Source: Azomonas tarimensis
GTDB taxonomy: Bacteria; Pseudomonadota; Gammaproteobacteria; Pseudomonadales; Pseudomonadaceae
Length of the DNA: 64,000 nucleotides
Assembly (NCBI RefSeq): GCF_042648805.1
Contig: NZ_JBHRXZ010000022.1
Location: 248,001-312,000, forward strand
Direction of reading: 5' to 3'
The first letter of the stretch is position 1. Every line of letters starts with the position of its first letter. A program made the translations under genes and the position numbers. Shown piece by piece: positions 27,732 through 36,754 of the stretch. Under the pieces are notes generated by a model, which saw nothing but the letters and a program-made list of their open reading frames with translations, had not been told where the DNA came from and did no database searches.

Positions 27732-28535
27732 TCAGATGGAAAGGGAGTGGGCGTGATTGCCCAGGGCACGGACGACGCTGTACACGGTCAGCGCCGAGGT
27801 CTTCGGGTTGGCCGCCAGCGGCTTGCCGCGCAGGGTCATCTCGAAGCCGCCGAAGGCGCCGCGGGCTTCCACGCGATGCACGTTCTCGCTGCTGTGCGGG
27901 TCGGCGATCAGTTGCACCTCGGTGCGATCCAGGCCGAGCCCGGCCAGCGACAGGGTGGCGGCGACGTTGGCGTTCTTCGGATAGAGACTGGCCGCCTCGC
28001 GGGCGCTGCCCTGGAAGATGACGGTCGCCTCGCTGATGCTGTCCAGGTCGCAGACCTGCTCGGCCGGGGTGCCCTTCCAGGCGCTGGCCGGCTTGCGCCC
28101 GACGTAGAGCACCGCGTCCAGTCCACCGACCTTGGCTGCCGATAGCGCGTCGATGCCGCCGATGGCGCCGGGGAGCAACTCGATATAGGTGCCGCCACGG
28201 CGCGCTGCCGCCTCCAGGCGCTCGGCCAGGCCCAGCTCGGAGAGCGCGCCGACCGACACCACCAGGCAGGGTATGCCGCGCTCCAGCGCCGGCAGCACGT
28301 GCTCCTCGATGGCGCGGTGGCCGGCACACTCGACCAGCAGGTCGGGGCGGGCGTCGGCCGGCAAGGCGGTGAGCACGCGTGGCGGCCTGACGAAGCCGGC
28401 CAGGCGCTGACGCACCAGCTCCTCGGAGTTTTCCGGCACGATGACCGCGTCGACACACAGGTCCGGGTCCTTTTCCAGCAGCTCCAGGGCGCCAATGCCG
28501 ATGGCGCCGCAGCCGATCATGGTGATGTTCAGCAT
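27732..28535 (-). CDS. L-aspartate dehydrogenase-like protein (NadX family)
   Basis: A 267-residue protein with an N-terminal Rossmann motif ITMIGCGAIGIGALELL and the family stretch VSVGALSELGLAERLEAAA, then IELLPGAIGGIDALSAAKVGG and YPKNANVAATLSLAGLG. NadX-type enzymes oxidise aspartate to iminoaspartate or oxaloacetate with release of ammonia. In a catabolic operon without nadA or nadC, a nitrogen-releasing catabolic role is more likely than NAD synthesis. Substrate could be another amino or imino dicarboxylate. Confidence 0.85.
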   Translation of the reverse strand: MLNITMIGCGAIGIGALELLEKDPDLCVDAVIVPENSEELVRQRLAGFVRPPRVLTALPADARPDLLVECAGHRAIEEHVLPALERGIPCLVVSVGALSELGLAERLEAAARRGGTYIELLPGAIGGIDALSAAKVGGLDAVLYVGRKPASAWKGTPAEQVCDLDSISEATVIFQGSAREAASLYPKNANVAATLSLAGLGLDRTEVQLIADPHSSENVHRVEARGAFGGFEMTLRGKPLAANPKTSALTVYSVVRALGNHAHSLSI

Positions 28536-28546
28536 GGCATCGCTCC

Positions 28547-30244
28547 TCAGGCACTGGCCTTCTGGAATTGGGTGGCGCTATTCGGCGGGCCGGCGAACTG
28601 GGTATTGAAGGGGCCGACGGCGAGCATGTCGATTTCCAGCAGGAAGGGTCCGGGCTGGGCAAGGGCGCGATCGAGCACCCCGGCGAAGTCCTTCAGGTCG
28701 CTCACCAGGGCATGGCGCAGCCCCATCGACTCGGAGAGCTTGGCGTAGTCGGGGGTATGCAGTTCGACGTAGCAGTGGCGGCTGCCGTAGATCGCGTCCT
28801 GGATGTTCCTGATGACTCCGTAGCGCTGGTCGTTCATCAGGATGATCACCATGTTGGCGCGCTCCTGGACCATGGTCGCCATCTCGCCCAGGTTGAGGAT
28901 GAAGCCGCCGTCGCCGACCAGGGCGAACACCCTCCGCTCGGGAGCGGTTTCCGCCGCCGCCACCGCGGCGCCGATGCCCATCGCCAGGCCCTGGCCGATG
29001 CCACCGCCAAGCGCGTGGATACCGGCGCGCGGGTGGAACAGGTTGAGCAGACGGTTGCCCCAGATACTGTTGGACAGGGTCACGTCGCGGACCCAGGTGA
29101 AGTCGCGGCCGGCCAGCGCTTGCAGTTTCTCGACCTGCACCGCGTAGGGGCCGATCTCATCGACCAGTTGGGCACGGGCCTGGCGGCGCACTTCGCGCAG
29201 TTCGGCGAGGAAGTTCGGCTCGACCCGCAGGCGGCCCTCCAGACGGTCGGCCAGGCCGTCGAGGGCCAGCGCCGCGTCGCCGCAGATGAACAGGTCGCTG
29301 TGGTAGCAGCGGCCCTCGATCGCCGGGTTGGCGTCGATCCGGTAGGTGGCGTGGGGCAGCTTCAGCGCGTACTTGAAGGTCTCGTTGCTGCGCAGGCGCG
29401 AGCCGGCCACCAGCAGCGCGTCGCAGGTCTGGAAGAACTGCTCGACGCGCTTGTTCTGCGAGAAGGCGCCGAGACAGCGCTCGTCATCCTCGTTGACCAC
29501 CCCGCGCCCCTGGGTCGAGGTGACCACGCCGACACCCATGTCCATCAGGCGCTTGACCTGCGGGCCAGCGTGGCGGGCACCGCCGCCGAGCCACAGCAGC
29601 GGACGTCTGGCGCTGACCAGGCGCTCGGCGACCCGGTCCAGGGCTTCGTCGGCAGGCACGGCTACCGGGATCGGCAGGGGGGCCAGGTCGGTCGGCATGG
29701 GGATGAAGCTGGACTGGATGTCGATCGGGATCTCCACGCTGACCGGGCCGGAGGGGGCGGTCAGGGCGGTCTGCACGGCCAGCTTCAGGGTGCTGATGGC
29801 GGTCTCGGCGCTGCGCACGCGGAACGCTGCCTTGGAGACCGCCTTGAGCATGGTCAACTGGTCTCGCGCCTCGTGGATGTACGCCAGGTCCTGGTCGAGG
29901 TACGGCGTCTCGATCTGCCCGGTCAGGTGCAGCAACGGCGTGCCGGCGGTCTGCGCCTCGACCATCGCGCCGGCGGCATTGCCGGCGGCGGTGCCGGTGG
30001 AGGTCAGGCAGACGCCCAGACCGCCGACGGCGCGGGCGTAGGCATCGGCCATGTTGGTCGCGCCGGCTTCGCCGCGAGCCATGACGAAGCGGATCCTGCC
30101 GCGGCTGCCGAAGGCATCGAGGATCGGCATGTTGTGGATGGAGATCACACCGAACGCGGCCTTCACGCCGCACTGTTCGAGGAAGGCGGTGATGGCGGCG
30201 CCGACGGTGACCTTGTGCTGGTCGTTGCGGACTGGTTCAGACAT
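28547..30244 (-). CDS. Thiamine-diphosphate-dependent enzyme (acetolactate synthase/benzoylformate decarboxylase type)
   Basis: A 565-residue ThDP enzyme starting at the ATG at 30244. The N-terminal Pyr domain carries the cofactor-activating Glu in MARGEAGATNMADAYAR. The central domain follows from about residue 190, and the PP domain has GDGGFILNLGEMATM ending at LMNDQRYGV. These enzymes cleave or join 2-keto acids. Here it could decarboxylate a keto acid produced by ring cleavage. It overlaps the SDR stop by eight bases. Confidence 0.88.
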   Translation of the reverse strand: MSEPVRNDQHKVTVGAAITAFLEQCGVKAAFGVISIHNMPILDAFGSRGRIRFVMARGEAGATNMADAYARAVGGLGVCLTSTGTAAGNAAGAMVEAQTAGTPLLHLTGQIETPYLDQDLAYIHEARDQLTMLKAVSKAAFRVRSAETAISTLKLAVQTALTAPSGPVSVEIPIDIQSSFIPMPTDLAPLPIPVAVPADEALDRVAERLVSARRPLLWLGGGARHAGPQVKRLMDMGVGVVTSTQGRGVVNEDDERCLGAFSQNKRVEQFFQTCDALLVAGSRLRSNETFKYALKLPHATYRIDANPAIEGRCYHSDLFICGDAALALDGLADRLEGRLRVEPNFLAELREVRRQARAQLVDEIGPYAVQVEKLQALAGRDFTWVRDVTLSNSIWGNRLLNLFHPRAGIHALGGGIGQGLAMGIGAAVAAAETAPERRVFALVGDGGFILNLGEMATMVQERANMVIILMNDQRYGVIRNIQDAIYGSRHCYVELHTPDYAKLSESMGLRHALVSDLKDFAGVLDRALAQPGPFLLEIDMLAVGPFNTQFAGPPNSATQFQKASA

Positions 30245-31034
30245 GACGGGACAACCCTCCGGAAACATCGATGTGGCTACCCGTGGTGTAGGCGGACAGC
30301 GGTGACACGAGGAAGAAAAGGGCACGGGCCGCCTCGAGGGGCAGGCCGAGTCGCGCCAGGGGAATCTGCTTTTTGACGGCCAACTGGGCCGTCCACTGCG
30401 TCCAGTCGAGGTCGCGCTCTTCACGGGCCTCGAAGCGGCGGCGCCACTGGCCGGACTCGACCAGGCCGATGAGGATGCCGTTGACGCGGATGCCCTTGGG
30501 GGCGAATTCGGTGGCCATCGAGCGCACCAGGCTCTTCACCCCGGCGCGGGCCGCCGAGGTGGCGACCATGTGCGGTTCAGGCTGGCTGGCCAGCAGCGAG
30601 TTGGCGCAGGCGATGGCGGCGTCCGGCTGGCTTTCCAGCTGCGGCAGGAAGGCGCGGATCGGGTAGATGATCGAGAAGAACTTGAGCCCGAGTTCTTCCT
30701 GCCAGGCCTCGTCGCTGGTGTCGGCGAAGGTCGAGACGCGGCCCTGGCCGGCGTTGCATACCAGCATTCCGGCCTCGCCGAGCGCCTCCCGGCTGGCGTC
30801 GGCGAAGGCCTGGACCTGCGCCGCGTCGAGCACGTCGCAGCGTTGAGCGAACAGCTTCGCCCGGGGAAAGCGCCGACGCAAATCGGTCTCGGCGCTGGCC
30901 AGGCGATCCGGGTCGCGCCCGCAGATGGCCACGGCGGCGCCGGCCTCAAGCAGCAGCTCGACGGTGGCCAGGCCGATGCCCGACGTGCCGCCGGTGACCA
31001 CGGCGACCTTTCCGCTCAGGTCGTACATGCCCAT
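30237..31034 (-). CDS. SDR-family oxidoreductase
   Basis: A 265-residue short-chain dehydrogenase. The Gly-rich motif is VAVVTGGTSGIGLATVELL, and the NAG motif is VCNAGQG. The expected YxxxK site is unclear: the aligned region reads MVATSAARAGVKSLVRSM, with no Tyr, so either the catalytic Tyr is replaced or activity differs. The C-terminus HIDVSGGLSRHV is typical. It starts three bases after the IclR gene stop. Confidence 0.85.
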   Translation of the reverse strand: MGMYDLSGKVAVVTGGTSGIGLATVELLLEAGAAVAICGRDPDRLASAETDLRRRFPRAKLFAQRCDVLDAAQVQAFADASREALGEAGMLVCNAGQGRVSTFADTSDEAWQEELGLKFFSIIYPIRAFLPQLESQPDAAIACANSLLASQPEPHMVATSAARAGVKSLVRSMATEFAPKGIRVNGILIGLVESGQWRRRFEAREERDLDWTQWTAQLAVKKQIPLARLGLPLEAARALFFLVSPLSAYTTGSHIDVSGGLSRHV

Positions 31035-31036
31035 GC

Positions 31037-31858
31037 TCAGCCCCTCATCAGCGTCGCGGCCTGGGCCACGTTCGGGTTGTAGTTGAGCAGCCGCGACAGC
31101 TCGTCGGCACTCTGCCGGACCTGCCGCACCAGTTCCTCGATGCGTTCGTCGCCGATATGGGCCGAAGGAATGGTGGCGCCAAGGGCGGCGACCACCCTGC
31201 CGCTGTGGTCGCGTACCGGCGCGGCGACGGTGGAGATGGTCGACTCGAAGAAGCCCTCGCCCATCACGTAGCCGCGCTGGCGATCGCTCTGCACCAGATC
31301 GAACAGTTCCAGCACGGTCCTGGGCGTGCAGCGCGAATGGGTCTCCAGCACCTCCTCCGGGTAGAGGTCGCGCAGGTTGGCCAGCGACAGGTCCTCGAGC
31401 AGGATGCGCCCGAGCACGGTGGCGTGGGCCGGCAGGCGGGTGCCGACGTTGACCGCGCTGGTGAACACGGTGGGCGGGGAGACCTTGGCGACGTAGACGA
31501 TCGAGCGGCCGTCGCGCACCACCAGGTTGCACGGGTAGTTGATGCGGTTGCTGAGCTGCGTCAGCAGCGGCTGGCCGAGCTCGGTCAGCTCCAGCGAGGC
31601 GAGGTACTCGAAGCCCAGGCGCAGCACCGACATGCCCAACCGGTACTCGTGGCCGCTACGGGTGACGAAGCCCATGGCTTCGAGCGTGGTGAGCAGGCGG
31701 AAGATGGTCGAACGCGGCAGCTTCAGCCGGCGCGCCAGCTCCGGCGCCGTCAGGGTGCGGTTCTGCCGGCTGAATTCGCAGAGCAGCAGCAGGCCGCGTT
31801 CCAGACCGGGGACGATGTATTTTTCCTGCGTCTCTTTGAGTGACTCGACATCGGTCAT
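31037..31858 (-). CDS. IclR-family transcriptional regulator
   Basis: A 273-residue regulator. A winged helix-turn-helix (LTAPELARRLKLPRSTIFRLL) is followed by the IclR effector domain (LPAHATVLGRILL, RGYVMGEGFFESTISTVAAPV, GATIPSAHI). IclR proteins often control aromatic catabolic operons in response to pathway compounds. It sits inside the operon, coupled by a four-base overlap to the hydrolase gene before it, which suggests feedback control. A palindrome at 36855-36869, near the operon start, is a candidate operator. Confidence 0.93.
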   Translation of the reverse strand: MTDVESLKETQEKYIVPGLERGLLLLCEFSRQNRTLTAPELARRLKLPRSTIFRLLTTLEAMGFVTRSGHEYRLGMSVLRLGFEYLASLELTELGQPLLTQLSNRINYPCNLVVRDGRSIVYVAKVSPPTVFTSAVNVGTRLPAHATVLGRILLEDLSLANLRDLYPEEVLETHSRCTPRTVLELFDLVQSDRQRGYVMGEGFFESTISTVAAPVRDHSGRVVAALGATIPSAHIGDERIEELVRQVRQSADELSRLLNYNPNVAQAATLMRG

Positions 31859-32739
31859 GGACGTACTCCTTCCAGTGAGGCCTTGAGGGCGTAGGCGATG
31901 CGTTCGGCGACCGCCTGGGGCTGTTCGATCGGACTGGCGTGACCGGCCCGGGGGATCAGGGCGAAGCGCGCGCGCAGGTGATGGGCGATCAGGTGGCATT
32001 CGTCTGGAACGGTGATGCCGTCGTGCTCGCCGCAATGCACTTCGCAGGGCATCGACGGGAGCGGAAAGCGCAGCAGGTCGTCGCCGCAGAGCAATTCGAC
32101 GGCCTGCAGATAACCTTGGGAATTGAGCCGCGCCATGTTCCAGCGCACCCACTCCCGAGCCTCCGGCGAGGCGTTGGCCGACAGCAGATGGTGGCTGCGC
32201 TGGTTGGCCGTGCCCTCGATGCCGTACCGCTCGAGGTTGGCCAGGCGGGAGGCGCGAACCGCCTGCCCCTGTGCCTGACGCGACGGGCTGCCGTAGCCGC
32301 GCGCCGGACTGATCAGCAGCACCCGGGCGATGCGCGATGCATCGGGGCCGCTGGCGCAGGCCAAGGCGGTCATGGCGCCCAGCGAGTGGCCGACCAGCAG
32401 ACAGCGTTCGATGCCCAGCGCATCGAGCATCCGCTCCAGGCGCCGGGCATACGCTTCGGCACGCGGCCGGGACGCGGCCAGGGGCGAGGACTGCCCATAG
32501 CCGGGCGCGTCCCAGGCAACCACTCGGGCCTGCCCGGACAGCCGCTGGGCCACTTGCAGCCAGGACGCCGCACCGGAACCGATGCCATGCAGCAATACGA
32601 CTGCTGGCCCCTGGCCGCATTCGCGAATCGCCGTGCGGCCGTCGGAGAACACCAGGTGACGCTGCGGGAAATCGGCGTCGAGCTGTTCGAGCAGCGGCTG
32701 GTCGAGAAGCGGGGTACCGGAAAACGATGCGAGCGTCAT
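31855..32739 (-). CDS. Alpha/beta hydrolase
   Basis: A 294-residue alpha/beta hydrolase. The oxyanion motif is VVLLHGIGSGAASW, the nucleophile elbow is LLVGHSLGAMTAL (Ser in GHSLG), the acid is in CGEHDGITV and the catalytic His in IPRAGHASPIEQP. This matches meta-cleavage-product hydrolases and related esterases. In an operon with an extradiol dioxygenase it could hydrolyse the C-C bond of the ring-cleavage product, though an ester or lactone substrate is possible. Confidence 0.88.
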   Translation of the reverse strand: MTLASFSGTPLLDQPLLEQLDADFPQRHLVFSDGRTAIRECGQGPAVVLLHGIGSGAASWLQVAQRLSGQARVVAWDAPGYGQSSPLAASRPRAEAYARRLERMLDALGIERCLLVGHSLGAMTALACASGPDASRIARVLLISPARGYGSPSRQAQGQAVRASRLANLERYGIEGTANQRSHHLLSANASPEAREWVRWNMARLNSQGYLQAVELLCGDDLLRFPLPSMPCEVHCGEHDGITVPDECHLIAHHLRARFALIPRAGHASPIEQPQAVAERIAYALKASLEGVRP

Positions 32740-32744
32740 GGCGA

Positions 32745-33281
32745 TCAACCGCGCTTGATCCGCGCCAGCGGGGATTCCGGCGGGTAGGTGGGGGTGATCG
32801 GCTTCTTGGCGCCGAGCATCACGCACATCAGCGCGTCCTCTTCGCCGATGTTGTGCTCTTCGCGGTAGACGCCCGGTGGCACGGAGATGATGTCGCGGTC
32901 GGTGAGGATCGCCTCGAAGCGCTCGCCGTCCTTCTCCATGATCACCTTCATCTTGCCGCGCAGGACGAAGAACACTTCCTCGACGTCAACATGGATGTGC
33001 GACGGGCCGATGTTGCCGGCCGGGATGATCATGGTGGAGAAGGTGAAGTGCTCGGAGGGAATGGTGTTGTTGTCGCTGGCCACGCCGGTGCCGCCGGTGC
33101 CGATGTAGCGCATCTGCGCGCGGCGGTACTTGGGATCGTAGTCGGCCTGGAACTTCAGCGCGTCCCAGTCGTAACGACGGGTGGAAAAGCGGGCGATACG
33201 CGATTCGCACCATTCGGCGAAGCTGGCGCCTTCGGGGCGGTCGTAGGATTTCGGGGCAGCCTGTTGATTGAGATCGGTCAT
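32745..33281 (-). CDS. Cupin-domain protein
   Basis: A 178-residue cupin. The metal motif 1 is in GPSHIHVDVEEVFFVLRGKMKV (two His, one Glu) and motif 2 in PPGVYREEHNIGEEDAL. An N-terminal extension with SFAEWCESRIARFSTRR precedes the barrel. Single-cupin proteins in aromatic operons can be dioxygenases or isomerases. The size recalls 3-hydroxyanthranilate dioxygenase, but that enzyme's signature is not present. Confidence 0.8.
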   Translation of the reverse strand: MTDLNQQAAPKSYDRPEGASFAEWCESRIARFSTRRYDWDALKFQADYDPKYRRAQMRYIGTGGTGVASDNNTIPSEHFTFSTMIIPAGNIGPSHIHVDVEEVFFVLRGKMKVIMEKDGERFEAILTDRDIISVPPGVYREEHNIGEEDALMCVMLGAKKPITPTYPPESPLARIKRG

Positions 33282-33295
33282 GGGTTTCTCCGGGA

Positions 33296-34051
33296 TCAGG
33301 TCATCACGAACCCGCCGTTTACCGGCAGGGTCTGTCCAGTGATGAAGCGGGAAAGGTCGGAAAGGGCGAACAGCACGGCGCCGCTCACGTCCTCCGGCAG
33401 TTGTGCACGCTGGATGGCTCGTTGCTGCTTGTAGTGCTGGTGGCGTGCCTCGGGCACGTAGGCGGTGGCTTCCACCTCCACCAGGCCGGGGGCGATGGCA
33501 TTGACGGTGATGCCGTCGTGGCCGAGCTCCCGGGCGAGCGAGCGGGTCATGGCGATGACCGCGCCCTTGCTGGCGACATACGCCAGCAGGTTCGGGGCGC
33601 CCCACAGCGGGGTGTCGGACGCCAGATTGACCACCGCCCCCTGGCCGCTCGCGCGCAGGGCCGGCAGGCAGGCGCGGGTCATCAGCCAGGTGCCGCGCAC
33701 ATTGACCTGCAGGACCCGGTCGAACATCTCGATCTCCAGTTCCTCGAGATTCCTGCCGCCGGAGTTGGTGACCGAGGCGTTGTTGACCAGCCCGTCCAGC
33801 CCGCCCAGCAGTTCGGCGCTCTGTCGGGCGCAGGCCTCGATCGAGGCCGGGTCGGCCAGATCGAGCCGCAGCGCGCGGACATCGAGGTCACGCTGGCGCA
33901 GGGCGGCGGCCGAGGCCTCGACCTGCTCGGCGAGGATGTCGGCGATCACCACCCGGGCCCCGGCGCCGGCGATCGCCTCGGCGAACGCCAGGCCCAGCCC
34001 GCGGGCGCCACCGGTGACCAGTACCCGCCGTCCGTTCAGAAGGTTCTGCAT
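33296..34051 (-). CDS. SDR-family oxidoreductase (FabG-like)
   Basis: A 251-residue classical SDR. Cofactor motif RVLVTGGARGLGLAFAEAI, NNAS motif, catalytic Ser in VVNLASDTPLWG, and YVASKGAVIAMTRS (Tyr and Lys) are intact. The C-terminus LPVNGGFVMT is standard. It probably oxidises an alcohol or dihydrodiol in the pathway. It lies 10 bases after the ABC permease gene. Confidence 0.9.
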   Translation of the reverse strand: MQNLLNGRRVLVTGGARGLGLAFAEAIAGAGARVVIADILAEQVEASAAALRQRDLDVRALRLDLADPASIEACARQSAELLGGLDGLVNNASVTNSGGRNLEELEIEMFDRVLQVNVRGTWLMTRACLPALRASGQGAVVNLASDTPLWGAPNLLAYVASKGAVIAMTRSLARELGHDGITVNAIAPGLVEVEATAYVPEARHQHYKQQRAIQRAQLPEDVSGAVLFALSDLSRFITGQTLPVNGGFVMT

Positions 34052-34061
34052 GGCGCGCTCC

Positions 34062-34838
34062 TCAGACCGTGCTCAGGTTGGCTTTGGGCAGGTAGTGCAG
34101 GACGCGCTTCTCGGCCCAGACCACCGCCGCGTAGGCCAGCACGCCGATCAGGGTCAGCATGACGATGGCGACGAACACGCCGGCGGTGTTGCCCTGGCCC
34201 TCGGAATTCACCAGCAGGAAGCCAAGGCCCTTGTTGCCGCCGACCAGCTCGCCCACGGTCACCCCGATCACCGCCAGGGTGGAGGCGATGCGCAGGCCAG
34301 AGAACAGCGCGGCCATGGCCGAGGGGAACTCCACCAGACGGAAGATCTGCCAGCGATTGGCGTTCATCGCGCGGACCAGGTTGATCATGTCCGGGTCGAC
34401 GGTGCGGATTGCCGAGAGCACGTTGATCATCACCGGGAAGAACACGATCAGGATGGCGATGAGGATCTTCGGGTAGATGGTGTAGCCCAGCCACATCACG
34501 AACAGCGGGGCGAAGGCGACCTTCGGGGCGATCTGCAGCGCCAGGATGTAGGGCGAAAGGATGGCCTCGGCATTCGGCGAGAGGCCGAGGCTGACGCCGA
34601 TGACGATACCCAGCAGTGCCCCCAGCGCGAAGCCCACGATGATTTCCAGCGCGGTGATCAGGGTGTGCTCCAGCAGGTTGCTGTGCTGCCACATCGCGCC
34701 GAACTCGGCGATTACGCGGGTGAGGTTGGGCATGACGAACTCGGGCATGCCCATCAGGCCCGGTCCCCACTGCCAGAGCGCGAGGAACACGACCAGCAGG
34801 ATCAGGCTGCCGGCTACCGGGTTGTTGAGGCTTTTCAT
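34062..34838 (-). CDS. ABC transporter permease, SsuC/TauC type
   Basis: A 258-residue permease with about six helices. The cytoplasmic EAA-like loop is AMNANRWQIFRLVEFPSAMAALFSGLRIA. Start VAGSLILLVVFLALWQWGPG is an N-terminal helix. Such permeases serve taurine, sulfonate, nitrate or aromatic-acid importers. The matching binding protein and ATPase genes lie upstream in the operon. Confidence 0.9.
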   Translation of the reverse strand: MKSLNNPVAGSLILLVVFLALWQWGPGLMGMPEFVMPNLTRVIAEFGAMWQHSNLLEHTLITALEIIVGFALGALLGIVIGVSLGLSPNAEAILSPYILALQIAPKVAFAPLFVMWLGYTIYPKILIAILIVFFPVMINVLSAIRTVDPDMINLVRAMNANRWQIFRLVEFPSAMAALFSGLRIASTLAVIGVTVGELVGGNKGLGFLLVNSEGQGNTAGVFVAIVMLTLIGVLAYAAVVWAEKRVLHYLPKANLSTV

Positions 34839-34868
34839 CGACGATGTACCTTTCGAGCGGCGGGAGCG

Positions 34869-35882
34869 TTATTTCGTGGCGACCTGGGCCGCCTCCACGA
34901 ACTGGTTGGTGTAGAGCTCGTCCAGGGGCGTCTCGCGGTTGACGATGCCCTCGCTGACGTAGAACTGGCGGACGTTCTCCAGGCGCTGCGGATCGATGTA
35001 TCCGGGCGTGGCCTGGTTGGCGTAGACGTGGTCACGGTAGAGATTGAAGATCTTCTCGAGGCTGGCTTCCTTGCCCTTGTAGGAGGGCACGGCCTCGGCG
35101 AAGGTGGCGGCCGCGGCGGCAGGGTCCTGCATGATGTCGCGCATGCCGCGCAGGGTGGCCTGGACCACGCCGCCGATCACCTCCGGCTGCTGCTCGATCG
35201 CCTTGTCCGAGGCGAGGATCGCCTGGGCCATGCTCTCGAAGATCTCCGACTGCGGGACCAGGCTGACCTTCAGCCCGGCATCCTCGGCATTCACCACCCA
35301 GTCCGGCACGCCGGCCATGGCCACAGCCTTTTTCGCCGTAAACAGCTGCCAGACGCCGGCGGGACCGGCGGCCTGCACATTCACGTCGTTCTTCGACAGG
35401 CCGGCCTTCTTCAGCGAGGCGAGCAGGGCGTAGTAGGTGGTATCCGAGTAGGACATCACGGTCATCGTCTTGCCCTTCAGGTCGGCGATGGAATTGATGT
35501 TCTGCTCGGCATCGGTGGCGACCATGGTCACGCCGCCGGCACCGAGTACCGCCACGGCCTTGACCGGAACGCCGTTGGCGCGCACCACGATGGGGGTGTC
35601 GCCGATCGCGCCACCGACCAGGGCATTGCCCGCGCCGATCTGCTTGGCTACGTCGACGCCGCCCTTGCCGGCGACGAAATTCACCTGCAGGCCCTCCTCG
35701 CCGTAGTAGCCCTTGTGCTGGGCAATGATCCAGGGCGCGAAGGCCGGCGAATTCGGGGGTGCCGGCAGCAGGTAGGTGATCTTCTGCAGATCGGCCGCCT
35801 GTACACTCACGGCGGTGCTCAGCGCCACGGCCAGAAGGGCGCTTTTGGCGACACGTGCAGCGAATTTATTGCTCATGCTCAT
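34869..35882 (-). CDS. ABC transporter substrate-binding protein (NMT1/SsuA-like)
   Basis: A 337-residue periplasmic binding protein. Its signal peptide is MSMSNKFAARVAKSALLAVA through VSVQAADL; the ATG at 35876 is an alternative start. The mature protein begins KITYLLPAPPNSPAFAPWIIAQHKGYYGEEGL, the NMT1/THI5-like lobe pattern. Ligand is unknown, but the operon suggests an aromatic or nitrogen-containing compound. Confidence 0.9.
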   Translation of the reverse strand: MSMSNKFAARVAKSALLAVALSTAVSVQAADLQKITYLLPAPPNSPAFAPWIIAQHKGYYGEEGLQVNFVAGKGGVDVAKQIGAGNALVGGAIGDTPIVVRANGVPVKAVAVLGAGGVTMVATDAEQNINSIADLKGKTMTVMSYSDTTYYALLASLKKAGLSKNDVNVQAAGPAGVWQLFTAKKAVAMAGVPDWVVNAEDAGLKVSLVPQSEIFESMAQAILASDKAIEQQPEVIGGVVQATLRGMRDIMQDPAAAAATFAEAVPSYKGKEASLEKIFNLYRDHVYANQATPGYIDPQRLENVRQFYVSEGIVNRETPLDELYTNQFVEAAQVATK

Positions 35883-35902
35883 CTCCGAAAGGGGGTGTGT
35901 GT

Positions 35903-36754
35903 TCAGTGCAGGTCGGTGCTCTCGCCAACCTTCAGCAGCTCCATCAGGCGGCCGGCCAGAGGGCCGATCTCCGGGAGCTTGCGGCGCTCGAGCGGGTTCT
36001 CGCGTAGCGGCAGATTCACTTTGATTTCTTCGATGAGCGTCCCGGGACGGGCGCTCATGACCAGGATGCGATCGGACATGGCGATCGCTTCGACGAGGTC
36101 ATGGGTGATGAACAGGGCGGTTTTGCGCTGTTCATGAAGCATCAGGGCCAGATCCTGCTGGAGGATCATCTTGGTCTGCGCATCGAGGGCCGAGAACGGC
36201 TCGTCGAGGAACAGTACCTGCGGGTCGATGGCCAGGGTGCGGGCCAGTGCCGCGCGCTGGCGCATGCCGCCGGAGAGCTGGAAGGGGTAGTGGTCGCCGA
36301 AGCCGTCCAGGTGACACTTGGCCAGCAGCTCGTTGGCCACCTCGGCACGACGCGCCGCCGGCACGCCCTCGATTTCCAGGCCCAGTTCGATGTTGCGGCG
36401 AATGGTTCGCCAGGGCATCAGCAGATCCTTCTGCAGCATGAAGGCCACCTTGCGCACCGGCCCGCTGACCTTCTCGCCGGAGATGAACACCTCGCCCTCG
36501 CTCGGCATGTACAGTCCCGAGCCCATGTTGAGCATGGTGCTCTTGCCGCAGCCGGACGGGCCGATGATCGACACCACCTCGCCGCGACGGATGCTGAAGC
36601 TCACCTCCCGAACCACCGGCATCGCGTCCTGGCTGCCCTTCTTGGGAAAGGCCTTGGCGACAGCGCGGAATTCGATCTCGACGGGAGCGGACACCTCGCG
36701 GCTGGCAGCGGCGGCCGGCGGGGTACGGTAGGCGTGGAGCTCGGAAATGGGCAT
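35903..36754 (-). CDS. ABC transporter ATP-binding protein, SsuB/TauB type
   Basis: A 283-residue ATPase. Walker A GPSGCGKST, Q-loop MLQKDLLMPW, signature LSGGMRQR, Walker B VLFLDEPFSALD and switch His THD are all intact. A short Pro/Ala-rich N-terminal extension precedes the core. It starts the long catabolic operon; the promoter must lie in 36755-37050. Confidence 0.93.
   Translation of the reverse strand: MPISELHAYRTPPAAAASREVSAPVEIEFRAVAKAFPKKGSQDAMPVVREVSFSIRRGEVVSIIGPSGCGKSTMLNMGSGLYMPSEGEVFISGEKVSGPVRKVAFMLQKDLLMPWRTIRRNIELGLEIEGVPAARRAEVANELLAKCHLDGFGDHYPFQLSGGMRQRAALARTLAIDPQVLFLDEPFSALDAQTKMILQQDLALMLHEQRKTALFITHDLVEAIAMSDRILVMSARPGTLIEEIKVNLPLRENPLERRKLPEIGPLAGRLMELLKVGESTDLH

Noticed and set aside
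28568..30376. A 602-residue plus-strand frame opposite the ThDP enzyme
   Set aside because: No motif or start signal; the opposite strand has a full enzyme with intact cofactor motifs.
33465..36137. An 890-residue plus-strand frame across SDR, permease and binding-protein genes
   Set aside because: It crosses several well-supported genes on the other strand and shows low-complexity His/Asp/Arg sequence, a common artefact in GC-rich DNA.
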